DNA of 64,000 nucleotides, taken from the NCBI RefSeq assembly GCF_017833255.1, contig NZ_JAFIBU010000001.1:2635001-2699000 (forward strand), in the 5' to 3' direction. The notes beneath the pieces were generated by a model. That model saw only the letters and a program-made list of their open reading frames with translations, was not told the DNA's origin and made no database searches. Position 1 is the stretch's first letter. Each line of letters starts with the position of its first letter. Positions 7,864-16,921 of the stretch are shown in pieces. Origin of the DNA: Paenibacillus sp. PvR098. Lineage in GTDB: Bacteria; Bacillota; Bacilli; Paenibacillales; NBRC-103111. Both the position numbers and the translations under genes were made by a program.

Positions 7864-8772
7864 ATGCCCGTGACATCAAAGCATCAAAGAACAAAAGGAA
7901 CCCTCGTCGTGGAGGGCCATGAATTGACCATTACCAATCCCGACAAGCCCCTTTGGCCGGAGAAAGGGATCACCAAAGCCATGTATTTGGAGAAGTTGGT
8001 ACAACTCTCACCCTACTTGCTGACCTACTGCAGAAATCGTTATTTAACGACCATCCGTTTCCCTCATGGCTGGAACGATAAATCGTTTTACCAGAAAAAT
8101 GCACCGGAGCCTACACCCGATTTTGTGAAAACCGCAGCACTCGAATCAATTCATTACGTGCATCTCGACTCTCTGCCGACGCTTCTGTGGCTTGGGAATT
8201 TAGCCGCTCTGGAGTTTCATCCCTCCTTCCACCGGATAGGAGAGACGCTGCCCGCCGAATGGCTGATCGATATTGATCCGAGCGTCGACCCTGAGCCGCG
8301 CATCATGGAGGCCGCGGAAATCATCGGAGACATTCTCCATGGCATGAACATCAAGTCCGTGCCCAAAACCTCTGGAGCCACCGGCGTGCAAATTTACGTT
8401 CCGATCCCTCCAGAGCGCGGGTATACGTTCGAGGAGCTGCGAAGTATCGGGCAGTTCGTCGCCTCTTATGCGGTACAGAAGCACCCGAAGCTGTTTACAG
8501 TGGAACGGCTGAAAAAGGATCGCGATACTTTGATATACATCGACTACCTGCAGCATTGGTACGGTAAAACACTCTCCGCTCCCTATACGCCCCGTGCCCG
8601 CAAGGATGCTACCGTCTCGACACCGCTTACCTGGGAGGAGGTGACCTTGCGCTGCGATCCGCGCGACTTCCACTTGCTGAACATCATCGAACGCCTGCAG
8701 CACAAAGGGGACCTGATAGCTCAGCTCCCCCCGCAAAATCTCGATCACGTGTTGTCGTTTATACGCAAATGA
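7864..8772 (+). CDS. ligD: LigD-type primase-polymerase domain protein (stand-alone)
   Basis: Archaeo-eukaryotic primase-type polymerase that fills gaps at DNA ends during NHEJ. Motifs seen are FYQKN in the N-terminal half, the catalytic metal-binding IDIDPS, KTSGATGVQIYVP and the YIDYLQHWYGKT block. Where actinobacterial and Pseudomonas LigD have His in SGxKGxH, this protein has Gln; from memory the B. subtilis enzyme is similar, so activity is not excluded. About 302 residues. Start chosen at ATG 7864; GTG at 7852 is too close to the AAGGA, while GTG 7870 is also possible. It shares a short divergent intergenic region with the ligase gene. Confidence 0.93.
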   Translation: MPVTSKHQRTKGTLVVEGHELTITNPDKPLWPEKGITKAMYLEKLVQLSPYLLTYCRNRYLTTIRFPHGWNDKSFYQKNAPEPTPDFVKTAALESIHYVHLDSLPTLLWLGNLAALEFHPSFHRIGETLPAEWLIDIDPSVDPEPRIMEAAEIIGDILHGMNIKSVPKTSGATGVQIYVPIPPERGYTFEELRSIGQFVASYAVQKHPKLFTVERLKKDRDTLIYIDYLQHWYGKTLSAPYTPRARKDATVSTPLTWEEVTLRCDPRDFHLLNIIERLQHKGDLIAQLPPQNLDHVLSFIRK

Positions 8773-8915
8773 AGCACAGAAGACGAGCTCCTGCTCCAAA
8801 GCTTCTCCCCCTCTCAGCACGAACGGTTTCTTTAAAACAGTTCCACCTGAGCGAGGGAGATCATGGCCAAAGTGGCTTTGAACGCTAATCCTATACCCGT
8901 AAGGCGAGCGAGACC

Positions 8916-10346
8916 CTAAAACAGCGGCGACAGCATCCGCCCTATAACCTCCTTGGCTTTCTGCCAGCGGGACCGCTTCTCGAATGCATCCAGCTTCACC
9001 TCGCGGCAATCCTTCAGGTCAAGCAAGAAATCGGACTCCAGCCGCTGCAGCGTTTCCTTATCAAACACCACGGCGTTCAGCTCGAAATTATTGTAAAAGC
9101 TTCGCATGTCCATATTAGCCGTCCCCACGGTTCCAAGCAAATCGTCCATCAGCATCACCTTGGCGTGAACAAACCCTTTTTGATAAGCGTAAAATCGGAC
9201 TCCAGCCTGCAATAATTCTTCAAAATAAGACATCGAAGCATAATTCACAATACGGGAGTCGGACTTCTGAGGGTAAATAATACGAACGTCAACTCCGCTG
9301 ATCGCCGCCGTCTTGAGTCCCATACAGAGGCTGGCGTCCGGGATAAAATATGGCGTTGTGATATAGATCCTTTTTTTCGCCGCCGTGATCGCTCCAAAAT
9401 ACATTTCCAGAATAGCGTCCCAGTGCGCATCGGGTCCGCTGTCTATGATCTGCGCCGGCTTCCGGCCGCAGCAATCATGCTCGGGGAATAGGCTTGCGTC
9501 CGTAAGACGATGACCGCTGACAAACAACCAATCGATCGAAAACGTATGCTGCAGGGAATACACCGCATCGCCCTCCAGCTTTAAATGGGTGTCCCGCCAA
9601 AACCCAAGCTTTGGGTTGCCCCCCAAATATTCATCTCCGATATTGATACCGCCAAGGAACCCTGTGAGTCCATCGACCACCACGATTTTACGATGATTTC
9701 TGTAATTCATCCGCTTATTGAAGAATGCGATCATAGCCGGCAAAAAAAAGTACACTTCGCAGCCAGCCTGCTTCAGCTCTTCAACAAACATGCTGCTCAA
9801 TTGGTAGCTGCCGATTCCGTCAAAAATACAGCGAACTTTTACACCCTCCCGCGCCTTGCGGATCAAGATATCTTGAAATTGTTTTCCCGTCTCGTCATCA
9901 CGGATGGTATAAAATTCAAAATGAATGTGATCTCTTGCCTGCTCCATCGCCTCGAGCATCGCCGGGTAGGCCGCGCTGGCATTGGTCAGCACTTCGACCT
10001 CGTTGCGGTACGTGATTTGCGAGCCGGGAATATTGTTCAACAGCGTGAACAATCTTGGCTCATGCCTCCATCCTTTGAAGCTCTCTTCATCCCAATCCGG
10101 GTCTGACGCTTTTTGTTTTTTCCCTACATGACGAATATCGTTTATCGGGCGCAACCCTTTACGCCGCACCTTTCTTCTCCGGGTGTATTCTTTTGCCAGA
10201 AAATAGTACATGACAAAACCCACGACCGGAATAATAAACAAAATAATAAGCCAGGCCATCGCTTTGGACGGATGCCGAAACTCACTGATCAGAATGGTTA
10301 ATATCTGCAGAATGAACAACAACAACGCAATGACAAGCCACAGCAA
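8916..10346 (-). CDS. cls: Cardiolipin synthase
   Basis: Phospholipase D-superfamily membrane enzyme that condenses two phosphatidylglycerols into cardiolipin and glycerol. The 476 residues have two N-terminal membrane helices (about 1-20 and 32-52) and two HKD motifs, NHRKIVVVDG with FLGGINIG and FVHAKVMLMDD with GTANMD. The C-terminus GRMLSPLF is typical. The start is TTG at 10346, preceded by AAGGGGGGG at good spacing. It appears to be a single-gene unit. Confidence 0.95.
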   Translation of the reverse strand: MLWLVIALLLFILQILTILISEFRHPSKAMAWLIILFIIPVVGFVMYYFLAKEYTRRRKVRRKGLRPINDIRHVGKKQKASDPDWDEESFKGWRHEPRLFTLLNNIPGSQITYRNEVEVLTNASAAYPAMLEAMEQARDHIHFEFYTIRDDETGKQFQDILIRKAREGVKVRCIFDGIGSYQLSSMFVEELKQAGCEVYFFLPAMIAFFNKRMNYRNHRKIVVVDGLTGFLGGINIGDEYLGGNPKLGFWRDTHLKLEGDAVYSLQHTFSIDWLFVSGHRLTDASLFPEHDCCGRKPAQIIDSGPDAHWDAILEMYFGAITAAKKRIYITTPYFIPDASLCMGLKTAAISGVDVRIIYPQKSDSRIVNYASMSYFEELLQAGVRFYAYQKGFVHAKVMLMDDLLGTVGTANMDMRSFYNNFELNAVVFDKETLQRLESDFLLDLKDCREVKLDAFEKRSRWQKAKEVIGRMLSPLF

Positions 10347-10522
10347 GCTAGCCCCCCCTTACCGATACGTTTCTATCTTTTACCTGTCTGTACGGACCTA
10401 TTCCCCCTGATTGTAACCAGCTGAAACAAGATTGTCATAATTTTTCGCATTTGGAGAAAAATATACCGGACACCCCCCGGCAAAGCTTGGGTAGTATTCG
10501 GTGGGGAAGGGAGGTCGTTACG

Positions 10523-12142
10523 GTGATGATGAAAAGCAACCGTAAAAAAATAAAGGCAAAAGATGAGAACCGGCTGCAAAAACTGGATTTCCATTTTCTC
10601 GACGAGCTCCGCTCCGTGCCGGTGTTCCTGAATCTTGAGGAGAATAAGCAATATTTGAAAGAGCTGTTCAAGGACAGCTCCGATTTTGTTATTCGTGAAT
10701 TTAAGCTCGAGCAAAGCTTGGATGCTATTCTATTCTTCGTTGACGGCATGACCAATACCGAGCTCGTCAATGAAGCCATGAAGTCGCTCATGATTCTAGA
10801 GGGTGATGAGCAGCTTATCGATAACATCTCGAAATCGGTGCTCCCGGTTTCACAAATCCAGAAAGCGAACAACTATGCGGATCTGCTGCTATCGGTGCTC
10901 GGCGGGGACACGGGACTGATCGTCGACCGGAATAATGAAGCTCTGCTGCTGGGCATTCGGGGGGCGGAGAAACGTTCGATCAACGAGCCGGAGACGGAGA
11001 CCGTGGTGCGCGGGCCTAGAGAAGGCTTTGTTGAAAATTTACGGACCAACACCTCCATGATCCGCCGCAAGCTCAAAACACCGCACCTGAAGATGAAGCC
11101 GATGACGATCGGGCGCAAAAGCAATACTAGTGTCGTAATCACTTATTTGGAGGATCTGGCGGACCCTAAGATCGTCGAAGAGGTCATCGGACGCCTGGAG
11201 AAAATCGATATAGACGCCATCTTGGAATCGGGCTATATCGAGGAGCTGATTCAGGACTCAGCCTATTCACCGTTTCCACAAGTGCAGTATACGGAACGGC
11301 CGGACACGGTAGCGGCCGCTCTGCTCCAAGGGCGGGTAGGCATCATGATGGACGGAACACCATTCGTACTTATCGTACCGTTCGTGTTCGCGGAAATCAT
11401 GCAAGCCGGCGAGGATTACTACGAACGGTTTCAAATCGCTACGCTGTTAAGGTGGCTGCGCTATTTTTTCATGATCCTCTCGCTGCTGACACCTGGCTTG
11501 TACGTAGCCATTACAACCTACCATCAGGATTTGCTGCCGACTACGCTTCTTCTCTCCGTCGCTGCGGCCCGCGAAGCCATTCCTTTTCCAGCTGTAGTAG
11601 AGGCTTTTATCATGGAGGTTACCTTCGAAGCGCTGCGAGAAGCCGGCATCCGTCTGCCGAAGGCGGTCGGCTCGGCCGTCAGTATCTTAGGAGCGTTAGT
11701 CGTCGGTCAAGCTGCCGTGCAGGCGGGGATCGTCTCCGCTCCAATGGTTATTGTGGTTTCCATTACAGGGATCGCCTCATTCACCATCCCGAGGTTTAAC
11801 GGGGCGATCGCCATCCGGATGCTGCGGTTTCCTATCATTATCGCCGCTGCGCTGTTCGGCATGTACGGCATTATGATCTCCGTTCTTCTCATCATAGGTC
11901 ACATGGCAAACTTGCGCTCATTCGGCGTTCCCTACTTGTCGCCGATCGGTCCATTGTCAGCAAGTGACCTGAAGGACGTTGTCATCCGCTCGCCTTGGTG
12001 GGCGATGAAGGAGCGATCGGCTTATATGCCACTGCAGGATCAAAAGAGAATGGGAGAAGCGCTGCCTCAGGAAATTATGGAACAGGCCGGTCAGAAAGGA
12101 AAAGAAATTGAACACGAGTCCACAGAGGTGAAAACGGAATGA
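10523..12142 (+). CDS. GerA-family spore germination protein, A subunit
   Basis: A subunit of a germinant receptor in the spore inner membrane. It has a soluble N-terminal half (about 240 residues, with the GerA block EGFVENLRTNTSMIRRKL) and a membrane half of five or so helices ending SPWWAMKERSAYMPLQDQ, typical of GerAA/GerKA. The family is 480-550 residues, so I trim upstream codons and use the GTG at 10523 (ATG 10526 and 10529 follow immediately), which sits 8 bases after GGGAGG. The following gene overlaps the stop as ATGA. The specific germinant cannot be read from sequence. Confidence 0.93.
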   Translation: MMMKSNRKKIKAKDENRLQKLDFHFLDELRSVPVFLNLEENKQYLKELFKDSSDFVIREFKLEQSLDAILFFVDGMTNTELVNEAMKSLMILEGDEQLIDNISKSVLPVSQIQKANNYADLLLSVLGGDTGLIVDRNNEALLLGIRGAEKRSINEPETETVVRGPREGFVENLRTNTSMIRRKLKTPHLKMKPMTIGRKSNTSVVITYLEDLADPKIVEEVIGRLEKIDIDAILESGYIEELIQDSAYSPFPQVQYTERPDTVAAALLQGRVGIMMDGTPFVLIVPFVFAEIMQAGEDYYERFQIATLLRWLRYFFMILSLLTPGLYVAITTYHQDLLPTTLLLSVAAAREAIPFPAVVEAFIMEVTFEALREAGIRLPKAVGSAVSILGALVVGQAAVQAGIVSAPMVIVVSITGIASFTIPRFNGAIAIRMLRFPIIIAAALFGMYGIMISVLLIIGHMANLRSFGVPYLSPIGPLSASDLKDVVIRSPWWAMKERSAYMPLQDQKRMGEALPQEIMEQAGQKGKEIEHESTEVKTE

Positions 12143-13311
12143 GAAAAGCTCTAACCCGACTGCCTCTCCTGATGCTAGCGCTGCTTTCCCTTTCCGGCTG
12201 CTGGGATCGGACGGAAATCAACGACCTGGCTTTTATACTCACCACAGCCATTGATCTAGAAGAGGACGGCTCCATTCGTTACAGCGTGCTCGTCCCCCTC
12301 CCTGGCTCGATGGGAGGAGCTTCCGGCGGCGGAGGCGGTACGGCTGGCGATAAAAGGTATTACATCGATTCGGAGGTCGGGGATACATTCAGAGACGCAC
12401 AGGCTAAGCTGCAGAAGAGAATGTCCAGACGAATGTTCCTAGCCCACCGCAGAACGCTCGTGGTTGGTGCAGAATACGCCAAAAAAGGGATTCGAGATCT
12501 ATTTGACGCCTCGGCTCGTGCGGCTGAAAGCCGGATGTCCACTTATTTAATCGTCTCCAAGGGGAAAGCGTATGAGCTTCTGCAAGCGAATCCGCAGTTT
12601 GAAATGTTTCCTTCCGAGGCGATCCGGGAGCTAGTGAAAGCGAGAACCGTTATCGATATGAACATCAAGGACATTGCTTTATCGCTCAGCACCCCCGGCA
12701 GCGACCCGGTGGTTGTATATCTTGGCGTAAAAGAATCTGAAGAAAGCAGCAAGCGATCGAAAGAAGTCGAATTTATCGGTTATTCTCAGTTTAGGGATGA
12801 CAAAATGGTCGGCACTCTGGAAGGGCGTTCCGCAGTCGGATTGGCTCTGCTAAAAAACGAATCCGTGACTTCATATGTCACCATCCCCTTAGAGGAGAAA
12901 AAGCAAATTACCGCCAGCATTTATGAGAGCCGCAGCAGGATAAAAACAAAACTTACAGGCGGCAAGCTCACCTATGACATTAAGGTGGAGACCAAATCCA
13001 AGGTTGTTGAGAGCACCGACTATTACGATCTTAGCCAAAAGAAAAAAATCGATAAGGTGGAGCAGTTGATTGCGGCCCATTTGAAAAATTCTATAGAAGA
13101 GACCTTGAAAAAAGAGATAAATAAAGAGGCCGATTCCGCAAATTTTGGATCACACTTATGGAGAACCTACCCGAGGGTGTGGAAGCAAACATACGAGAAA
13201 GATTGGCCGCAAGGGCTAAAAGAAGCCGAATTCCACATCCACGTCAAAAACACGCTTTCGGAGACTGGACTGATCTTTGAGAATGTGACAAAAGGGGGGA
13301 GCAGCAAATGA
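12139..13311 (+). CDS. Ger(x)C-family lipoprotein, C subunit of germinant receptor
   Basis: A 390-residue lipoprotein with signal peptide MRKALTRLPLLMLALLSLSGCWDR; the lipobox LSGC and the following WDRTEIND are the family hallmark. The rest is the three-domain GerC ectodomain ending VKNTLSETGLI. Expected to sit on the outer face of the spore inner membrane with the A and B subunits. Between residues 55 and 75 there is a Gly-rich stretch (SGGGGGTAGDKR). Both its ends overlap the neighbouring genes as ATGA, so A, C and D are translationally coupled. Confidence 0.94.
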   Translation: MRKALTRLPLLMLALLSLSGCWDRTEINDLAFILTTAIDLEEDGSIRYSVLVPLPGSMGGASGGGGGTAGDKRYYIDSEVGDTFRDAQAKLQKRMSRRMFLAHRRTLVVGAEYAKKGIRDLFDASARAAESRMSTYLIVSKGKAYELLQANPQFEMFPSEAIRELVKARTVIDMNIKDIALSLSTPGSDPVVVYLGVKESEESSKRSKEVEFIGYSQFRDDKMVGTLEGRSAVGLALLKNESVTSYVTIPLEEKKQITASIYESRSRIKTKLTGGKLTYDIKVETKSKVVESTDYYDLSQKKKIDKVEQLIAAHLKNSIEETLKKEINKEADSANFGSHLWRTYPRVWKQTYEKDWPQGLKEAEFHIHVKNTLSETGLIFENVTKGGSSK

Positions 13312-13541
13312 ACAACCAATTTCTGGTTTGTTTTGCGCTGCTAATGCTGGTTCTTCTATTCCTGGATGTCAAACGCTGGCCGCATCAATCCAAAGATGTA
13401 AAACGAACATATGTTTTGCTCTATGCCGCTGTGTTTGCTCTCTATATTAGCGTGATGTTTGGCTATACCCCCCCGATGCCGACGCAGTATTTTGTTGAAA
13501 CGGTGTCTCCATGGGTTTTCTCCATTATCCATCCGCAGTGA
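13308..13541 (+). CDS. Small two-helix membrane protein, probable D subunit of germinant receptor
   Basis: A 77-residue protein with two membrane helices (about residues 6-21 and 36-53) and a short aromatic C-terminus. Small two-helix proteins encoded within ger operons of Bacillus have been described as D subunits that modulate receptor function. Size, topology and position between C and B subunits match that description; sequence identity to a known D protein is not claimed. ATGA overlap with gerC, RBS AAAGGGGGGAGC. Confidence 0.8.
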   Translation: MNNQFLVCFALLMLVLLFLDVKRWPHQSKDVKRTYVLLYAAVFALYISVMFGYTPPMPTQYFVETVSPWVFSIIHPQ

Positions 13542-13575
13542 AAAAACGCGGCGAATGAAAGCGGGTGAATGAACA

Positions 13576-15000
13576 ATGAAGTCCATTCAAGTCATTAATG
13601 AGCGACAATTTGCATGGTTGATCGGATCTTTGTTAGCCGGAGGAGGTCTGCTCAGCCTCCAGAATGAACTGGTCCGGACTGCACATATGGACGCTTGGTT
13701 TAGTTATCTGATCCCTACAATGTATGTTTTGCTTATCGGCTACGTGTTCGTACAGCTTAGCATGCGGTTTCCTAAAAAACATTTGTTTGAGATCATTTTC
13801 GTGCTGTTCGGGAGGCTCTTCGGCACGGTCATTAACTTGCTGCTTGTAGTGCACCTCTGGCTAATCCTAATGAGGGATTTGCGGTCTTTCGGCAAATTTA
13901 TCGGTACGATTCTGCTCCCCAATACCCCGGAAGAAATACTGGTGCTGCTGCTTATGCTGGTGCTTATGTTCTACGGACGCACAAGCGTCGAAGTGATCGC
14001 CCGGGTGAATGATTTGTTTTTTCCTATTTTTTTCTTGTTGGTGCTCTTGCTGCCGTTCTTGTTATCCAACGAAGTGGACCTGCAATTAATTCAACCCATT
14101 TTATCGGTTCCGGCAATCAACTTCTGGTATGCCAACGTCCTTGGCATCGGTTGGTTCGGCGATATCTTAGTCGCAGGCGCTTTTCTGCATACGATCTGGA
14201 ATGGCAAACAAGTCCAATCCGGCCTTCGACATGGGATCATGATGGCTACCCTGCTGCTGACGATCTTTCAATTTCTTCAGGTTCTCGTCCTTGGACCGAG
14301 CATTCCCGGCAATATGATCTATCCTAGTTATAGCTTGGTGCAGCAGATTCATATTACGGACTTTCTCGATCGGATCGACTTGTTCATCTTAAGCATCTGG
14401 TATCCGGTGATGGCTTGCAGGGTGATCTTAGTCTATCTGGCTTTCCTGATCGGTGTGGCCAGCCTGCTGAAGAAGAGGGATTATACGGTTCTGAACTCAC
14501 CGGTTAGTCTCATTTTGCTCCTCACTACCATTCTCGCCTTTAAAAACACGACAGAGGTGTTCAGCTTCGGCAATTTCAGTTCGCCCGTCCTTGTTCTGGC
14601 CTATCAGCCTGTGCTGATGATTGCCCTCTGGATTAGGATGAGACGGTTCCCTATACGCAGCGCGGGAGAAAACCAAAACGGCTCAAAAAACGATGAGACG
14701 GGAGAAGAGCCTCGGAAGCCTCAGGACAGGCAGCGGGATCAAAGCCCAGGCAAGCATATATGGAGCCGGCTGACGAGGGCTTCCCTTCAGACGTTGGTAC
14801 GGATCGGGAACCTCCTGTTTTGCCTATGTATCGGCTTCGTCATCTTAGGACTCGCCATCAGCTCGGATTACTCATTCGTCGGCATGCTCTGCGCGCTTGG
14901 CTATTGGATTTGTCTAATCGGGGTAGTCGTGACTTCGCATATGGAGATGCGACGATCCGCCCAACACTTGGTGAAGAAGCCTTCCGATTCTGTCTCCTAG
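13576..15000 (+). CDS. GerB-family spore germination permease, B subunit, with C-terminal extension
   Basis: APC-superfamily membrane subunit of the germinant receptor. The first 365 residues carry about ten helices and the usual GerB features. Unlike usual GerB proteins (about 360-370 residues), this one continues for roughly 110 residues. After RRFPIRSAG comes a charged linker (about residues 360-395, rich in Gln, Asp, Arg) and then two additional helices near residues 410-455. No stop or frame change separates the parts. It ends the A-C-D-B operon. Confidence 0.92.
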   Translation: MKSIQVINERQFAWLIGSLLAGGGLLSLQNELVRTAHMDAWFSYLIPTMYVLLIGYVFVQLSMRFPKKHLFEIIFVLFGRLFGTVINLLLVVHLWLILMRDLRSFGKFIGTILLPNTPEEILVLLLMLVLMFYGRTSVEVIARVNDLFFPIFFLLVLLLPFLLSNEVDLQLIQPILSVPAINFWYANVLGIGWFGDILVAGAFLHTIWNGKQVQSGLRHGIMMATLLLTIFQFLQVLVLGPSIPGNMIYPSYSLVQQIHITDFLDRIDLFILSIWYPVMACRVILVYLAFLIGVASLLKKRDYTVLNSPVSLILLLTTILAFKNTTEVFSFGNFSSPVLVLAYQPVLMIALWIRMRRFPIRSAGENQNGSKNDETGEEPRKPQDRQRDQSPGKHIWSRLTRASLQTLVRIGNLLFCLCIGFVILGLAISSDYSFVGMLCALGYWICLIGVVVTSHMEMRRSAQHLVKKPSDSVS

Positions 15001-15004
15001 CCGA

Positions 15005-15379
15005 TTACAGCGTCTCAATGCCGATCATTTTGTTTAAGGGGACGAGTACGCAAAGCTCTTCTTCCTCTTCCGGTCTATTGACGGCCAGTTCGACAAAGTC
15101 CTGCCCGGTGCAGATCAATGCTGCTTCAAACCGATCTGCATAAAAGGTGCGAATATTCACTCTGGTTCCGGTTCCTTTACGCGGGACACCGAGCAGCACG
15201 ATTTCTTGCATGGACGAAGGAACATAATAATGTTCGTCCACCCGTATGAATCGTTTGCCGACGTTATTCAGTACGCCAGGCTCGCCGTCAAAACCTGCAG
15301 CTTGCAGCGAGATTTCTTTCTTTAAGTGCAAAGCCAACCGTTCCATTACGTTCATCCGGACGGAATTTAACAATGACAA
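15005..15379 (-). CDS. Conserved hypothetical protein
   Basis: A 124-residue soluble protein with no signal peptide and no motif I can name with confidence. The segment VGKRFIRVDEHYYVPSSMQEIVLLG is loosely reminiscent of the DUF2642/YuzF-type spore proteins (a small beta fold ending in an I-P-x-x-I pattern), but this is weak. An ATG at 15385 abuts GGAGGG with no spacing, so I prefer the TTG at 15379 (6-base spacing). Convergent with the gerB gene, four bases apart, and divergent from the M23 peptidase. Confidence 0.6.
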   Translation of the reverse strand: MSLLNSVRMNVMERLALHLKKEISLQAAGFDGEPGVLNNVGKRFIRVDEHYYVPSSMQEIVLLGVPRKGTGTRVNIRTFYADRFEAALICTGQDFVELAVNRPEEEEELCVLVPLNKMIGIETL

Positions 15380-15464
15380 GTTCATCCCTCCACATTCAGA
15401 TAAGTCTCCATACTACCTATGTGTATGAAGGAGAACGTCAAGAACAGAACCGAAAGGAGTCGTC

Positions 15465-16460
15465 ATGAATTTCAAGTGGTTTCAAAACAAGCTGACGTTC
15501 GTTATCATTCCCGAAGCGAATGAAAGCGTGGTTCGGGTCAAGCTGTCCCGCGGCGCTCTATGGGGGGCCGCAGCCGCCTTGCTTTTGCTAGTGAGCACAT
15601 CCTGCTCAATCTACCTGCATCACATGCACACCGCTGCTGCCTCGTATTTACAAAGGACGGCGCTGCACGGCAAAACGGCGAAACTCGAGCAAGACTTGCT
15701 GAGCAAAAACGCTGCGATCGAGCAGCTTCAAAATGAAATTTTTGAACTGTCCAAACAGGCGGCGGAAGTACATAACAAAATGGAAGAAATAAAGCGCCTT
15801 GAGCAGGATTTGCAGAAGCTCACGGCCGGGGCCGTCGGAAGCAGCGGATCTGCCGTTGAGACGGAAGCGCCTGTGACCAGTTCCATAGCTGCCTTTCATG
15901 GCTTAGGGGGGCCGGAATCCCCCGTCACCACCGCTGAAATCAGAGAGTTTGCAAGCGCCACAGGCGCCCGCTATACCGCGCTGCAGACGGAGATGAATGA
16001 GCTCCAGAACCGCTTTTCTACTTCCAAGAAGCTGCTGCAAGAAAAACTGGAGCGCCAGCGGCGAACGCCGAATATATGGCCTACGCATTCGCGGATCGTA
16101 ACCTCTCCTTACGGCTATCGGAAAGATCCGTTTACGAAAAAGCTCAGTTTTCATCGCGGCATCGATATTGCCGGCAGGCTTGGCGATCCCGTGTATGCCG
16201 CAGCCGGGGGAATTGTGGATTCGGTAGGCTACGACAAGCTGCACGGTCACAATATTATTGTGGAGCATGCCCAAGGCTTGCGAACATGGTATATGCATTT
16301 GAACAGCTCCGATGTTCGCAAAGGGGAGCCTGTAGATAAAGGACAGCCGATCGGTAAGCTGGGAACGACCGGCCGAAGCACCGGCCCCCATCTGCACTAC
16401 GAAGTGCTCATGGGTGGGAAGAGCTCGGATCCGGCACCTTACTTACCATCGTCTTCGTAG
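15465..16460 (+). CDS. M23 family metallopeptidase (membrane-anchored LytM-type)
   Basis: Peptidoglycan endopeptidase of 331 residues. It has a short basic N-terminus, one membrane helix (about residues 30-52), a coiled coil (about 65-125, with KLEQDLLSKNAAIEQL), a second helical segment and a C-terminal M23 domain. Zinc ligands are intact: HRGIDIA near residue 227 and HLHYE near residue 308, with GHNIIVEH and WYMHL between. Strong RBS GAAAGGAG. It is followed 18 bases later by a bactofilin, a pairing known from several bacteria in which bactofilin localises an M23 enzyme to shape or sporulation sites. Confidence 0.93.
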   Translation: MNFKWFQNKLTFVIIPEANESVVRVKLSRGALWGAAAALLLLVSTSCSIYLHHMHTAAASYLQRTALHGKTAKLEQDLLSKNAAIEQLQNEIFELSKQAAEVHNKMEEIKRLEQDLQKLTAGAVGSSGSAVETEAPVTSSIAAFHGLGGPESPVTTAEIREFASATGARYTALQTEMNELQNRFSTSKKLLQEKLERQRRTPNIWPTHSRIVTSPYGYRKDPFTKKLSFHRGIDIAGRLGDPVYAAAGGIVDSVGYDKLHGHNIIVEHAQGLRTWYMHLNSSDVRKGEPVDKGQPIGKLGTTGRSTGPHLHYEVLMGGKSSDPAPYLPSSS

Positions 16461-16478
16461 AAAGGAGATGTCTACTTC

Positions 16479-16886
16479 ATGATTCGCTTATCCCGCAAAG
16501 GCTGTGTTCCCTCCAAATCTCACGGTGCCGTTTCGTTAATCGGAGCAGGCAGCGTCTTCGAAGGCGTTCTGCGCACTGAAGCCGATCTACGTATCGAAGG
16601 GGCGTTCAAGGGCGTCCTGCAAACATCGGGAGAAGTCGCTATCGGGGAGGAGGGCTGCGTCCGCTCTACCGAGCTTCGTGCCCGTGACGTGATTATTGCC
16701 GGCCATCTGGAAGGACGGGTTCAGGCCGACGGCTTCGTTCGCATCACCTCTACCGAAACCCTCATCGGCACGGTTCGGGCGGCCTCGCTGATGATCGAGC
16801 AGGGCGCTATTTTCCAAGGTCAGAGCGAAATGTGCGAGTCGCATCCACTGCAGGAGGAGGTGACGATCGCTATCGCCATGCTATAA
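16479..16886 (+). CDS. Bactofilin family protein
   Basis: A 135-residue polymer-forming cytoskeletal protein. The repetitive beta-helix pattern is visible as SLIGAGSVFEGVL, LRIEGAFKGVL, GEVAIGEEGCV, VIIAGHLEGRV and TETLIGTVRAASLMIEQGAIFQG. Bactofilins self-assemble without nucleotide on the membrane and position cell-wall enzymes. It is co-transcribed with the M23 peptidase immediately upstream (AAAGGAGATG RBS within the intergenic 18 bases). Confidence 0.92.
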   Translation: MIRLSRKGCVPSKSHGAVSLIGAGSVFEGVLRTEADLRIEGAFKGVLQTSGEVAIGEEGCVRSTELRARDVIIAGHLEGRVQADGFVRITSTETLIGTVRAASLMIEQGAIFQGQSEMCESHPLQEEVTIAIAML

Positions 16887-16921
16887 TGATAGGAAGCTAA
16901 TAGAGAGAGTAGGAGATACAT

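Noticed and set aside
8863-8919. 18-codon open frame (MAKVALNANP start) with a GAGGGAG RBS
   Set aside because: Very short, runs into the cls stop, no conservation can be judged; treated as chance.
8200-9009. 269-codon minus-strand open frame opposite the LigD polymerase gene
   Set aside because: Overlaps a gene with clear catalytic motifs; no RBS or family match.
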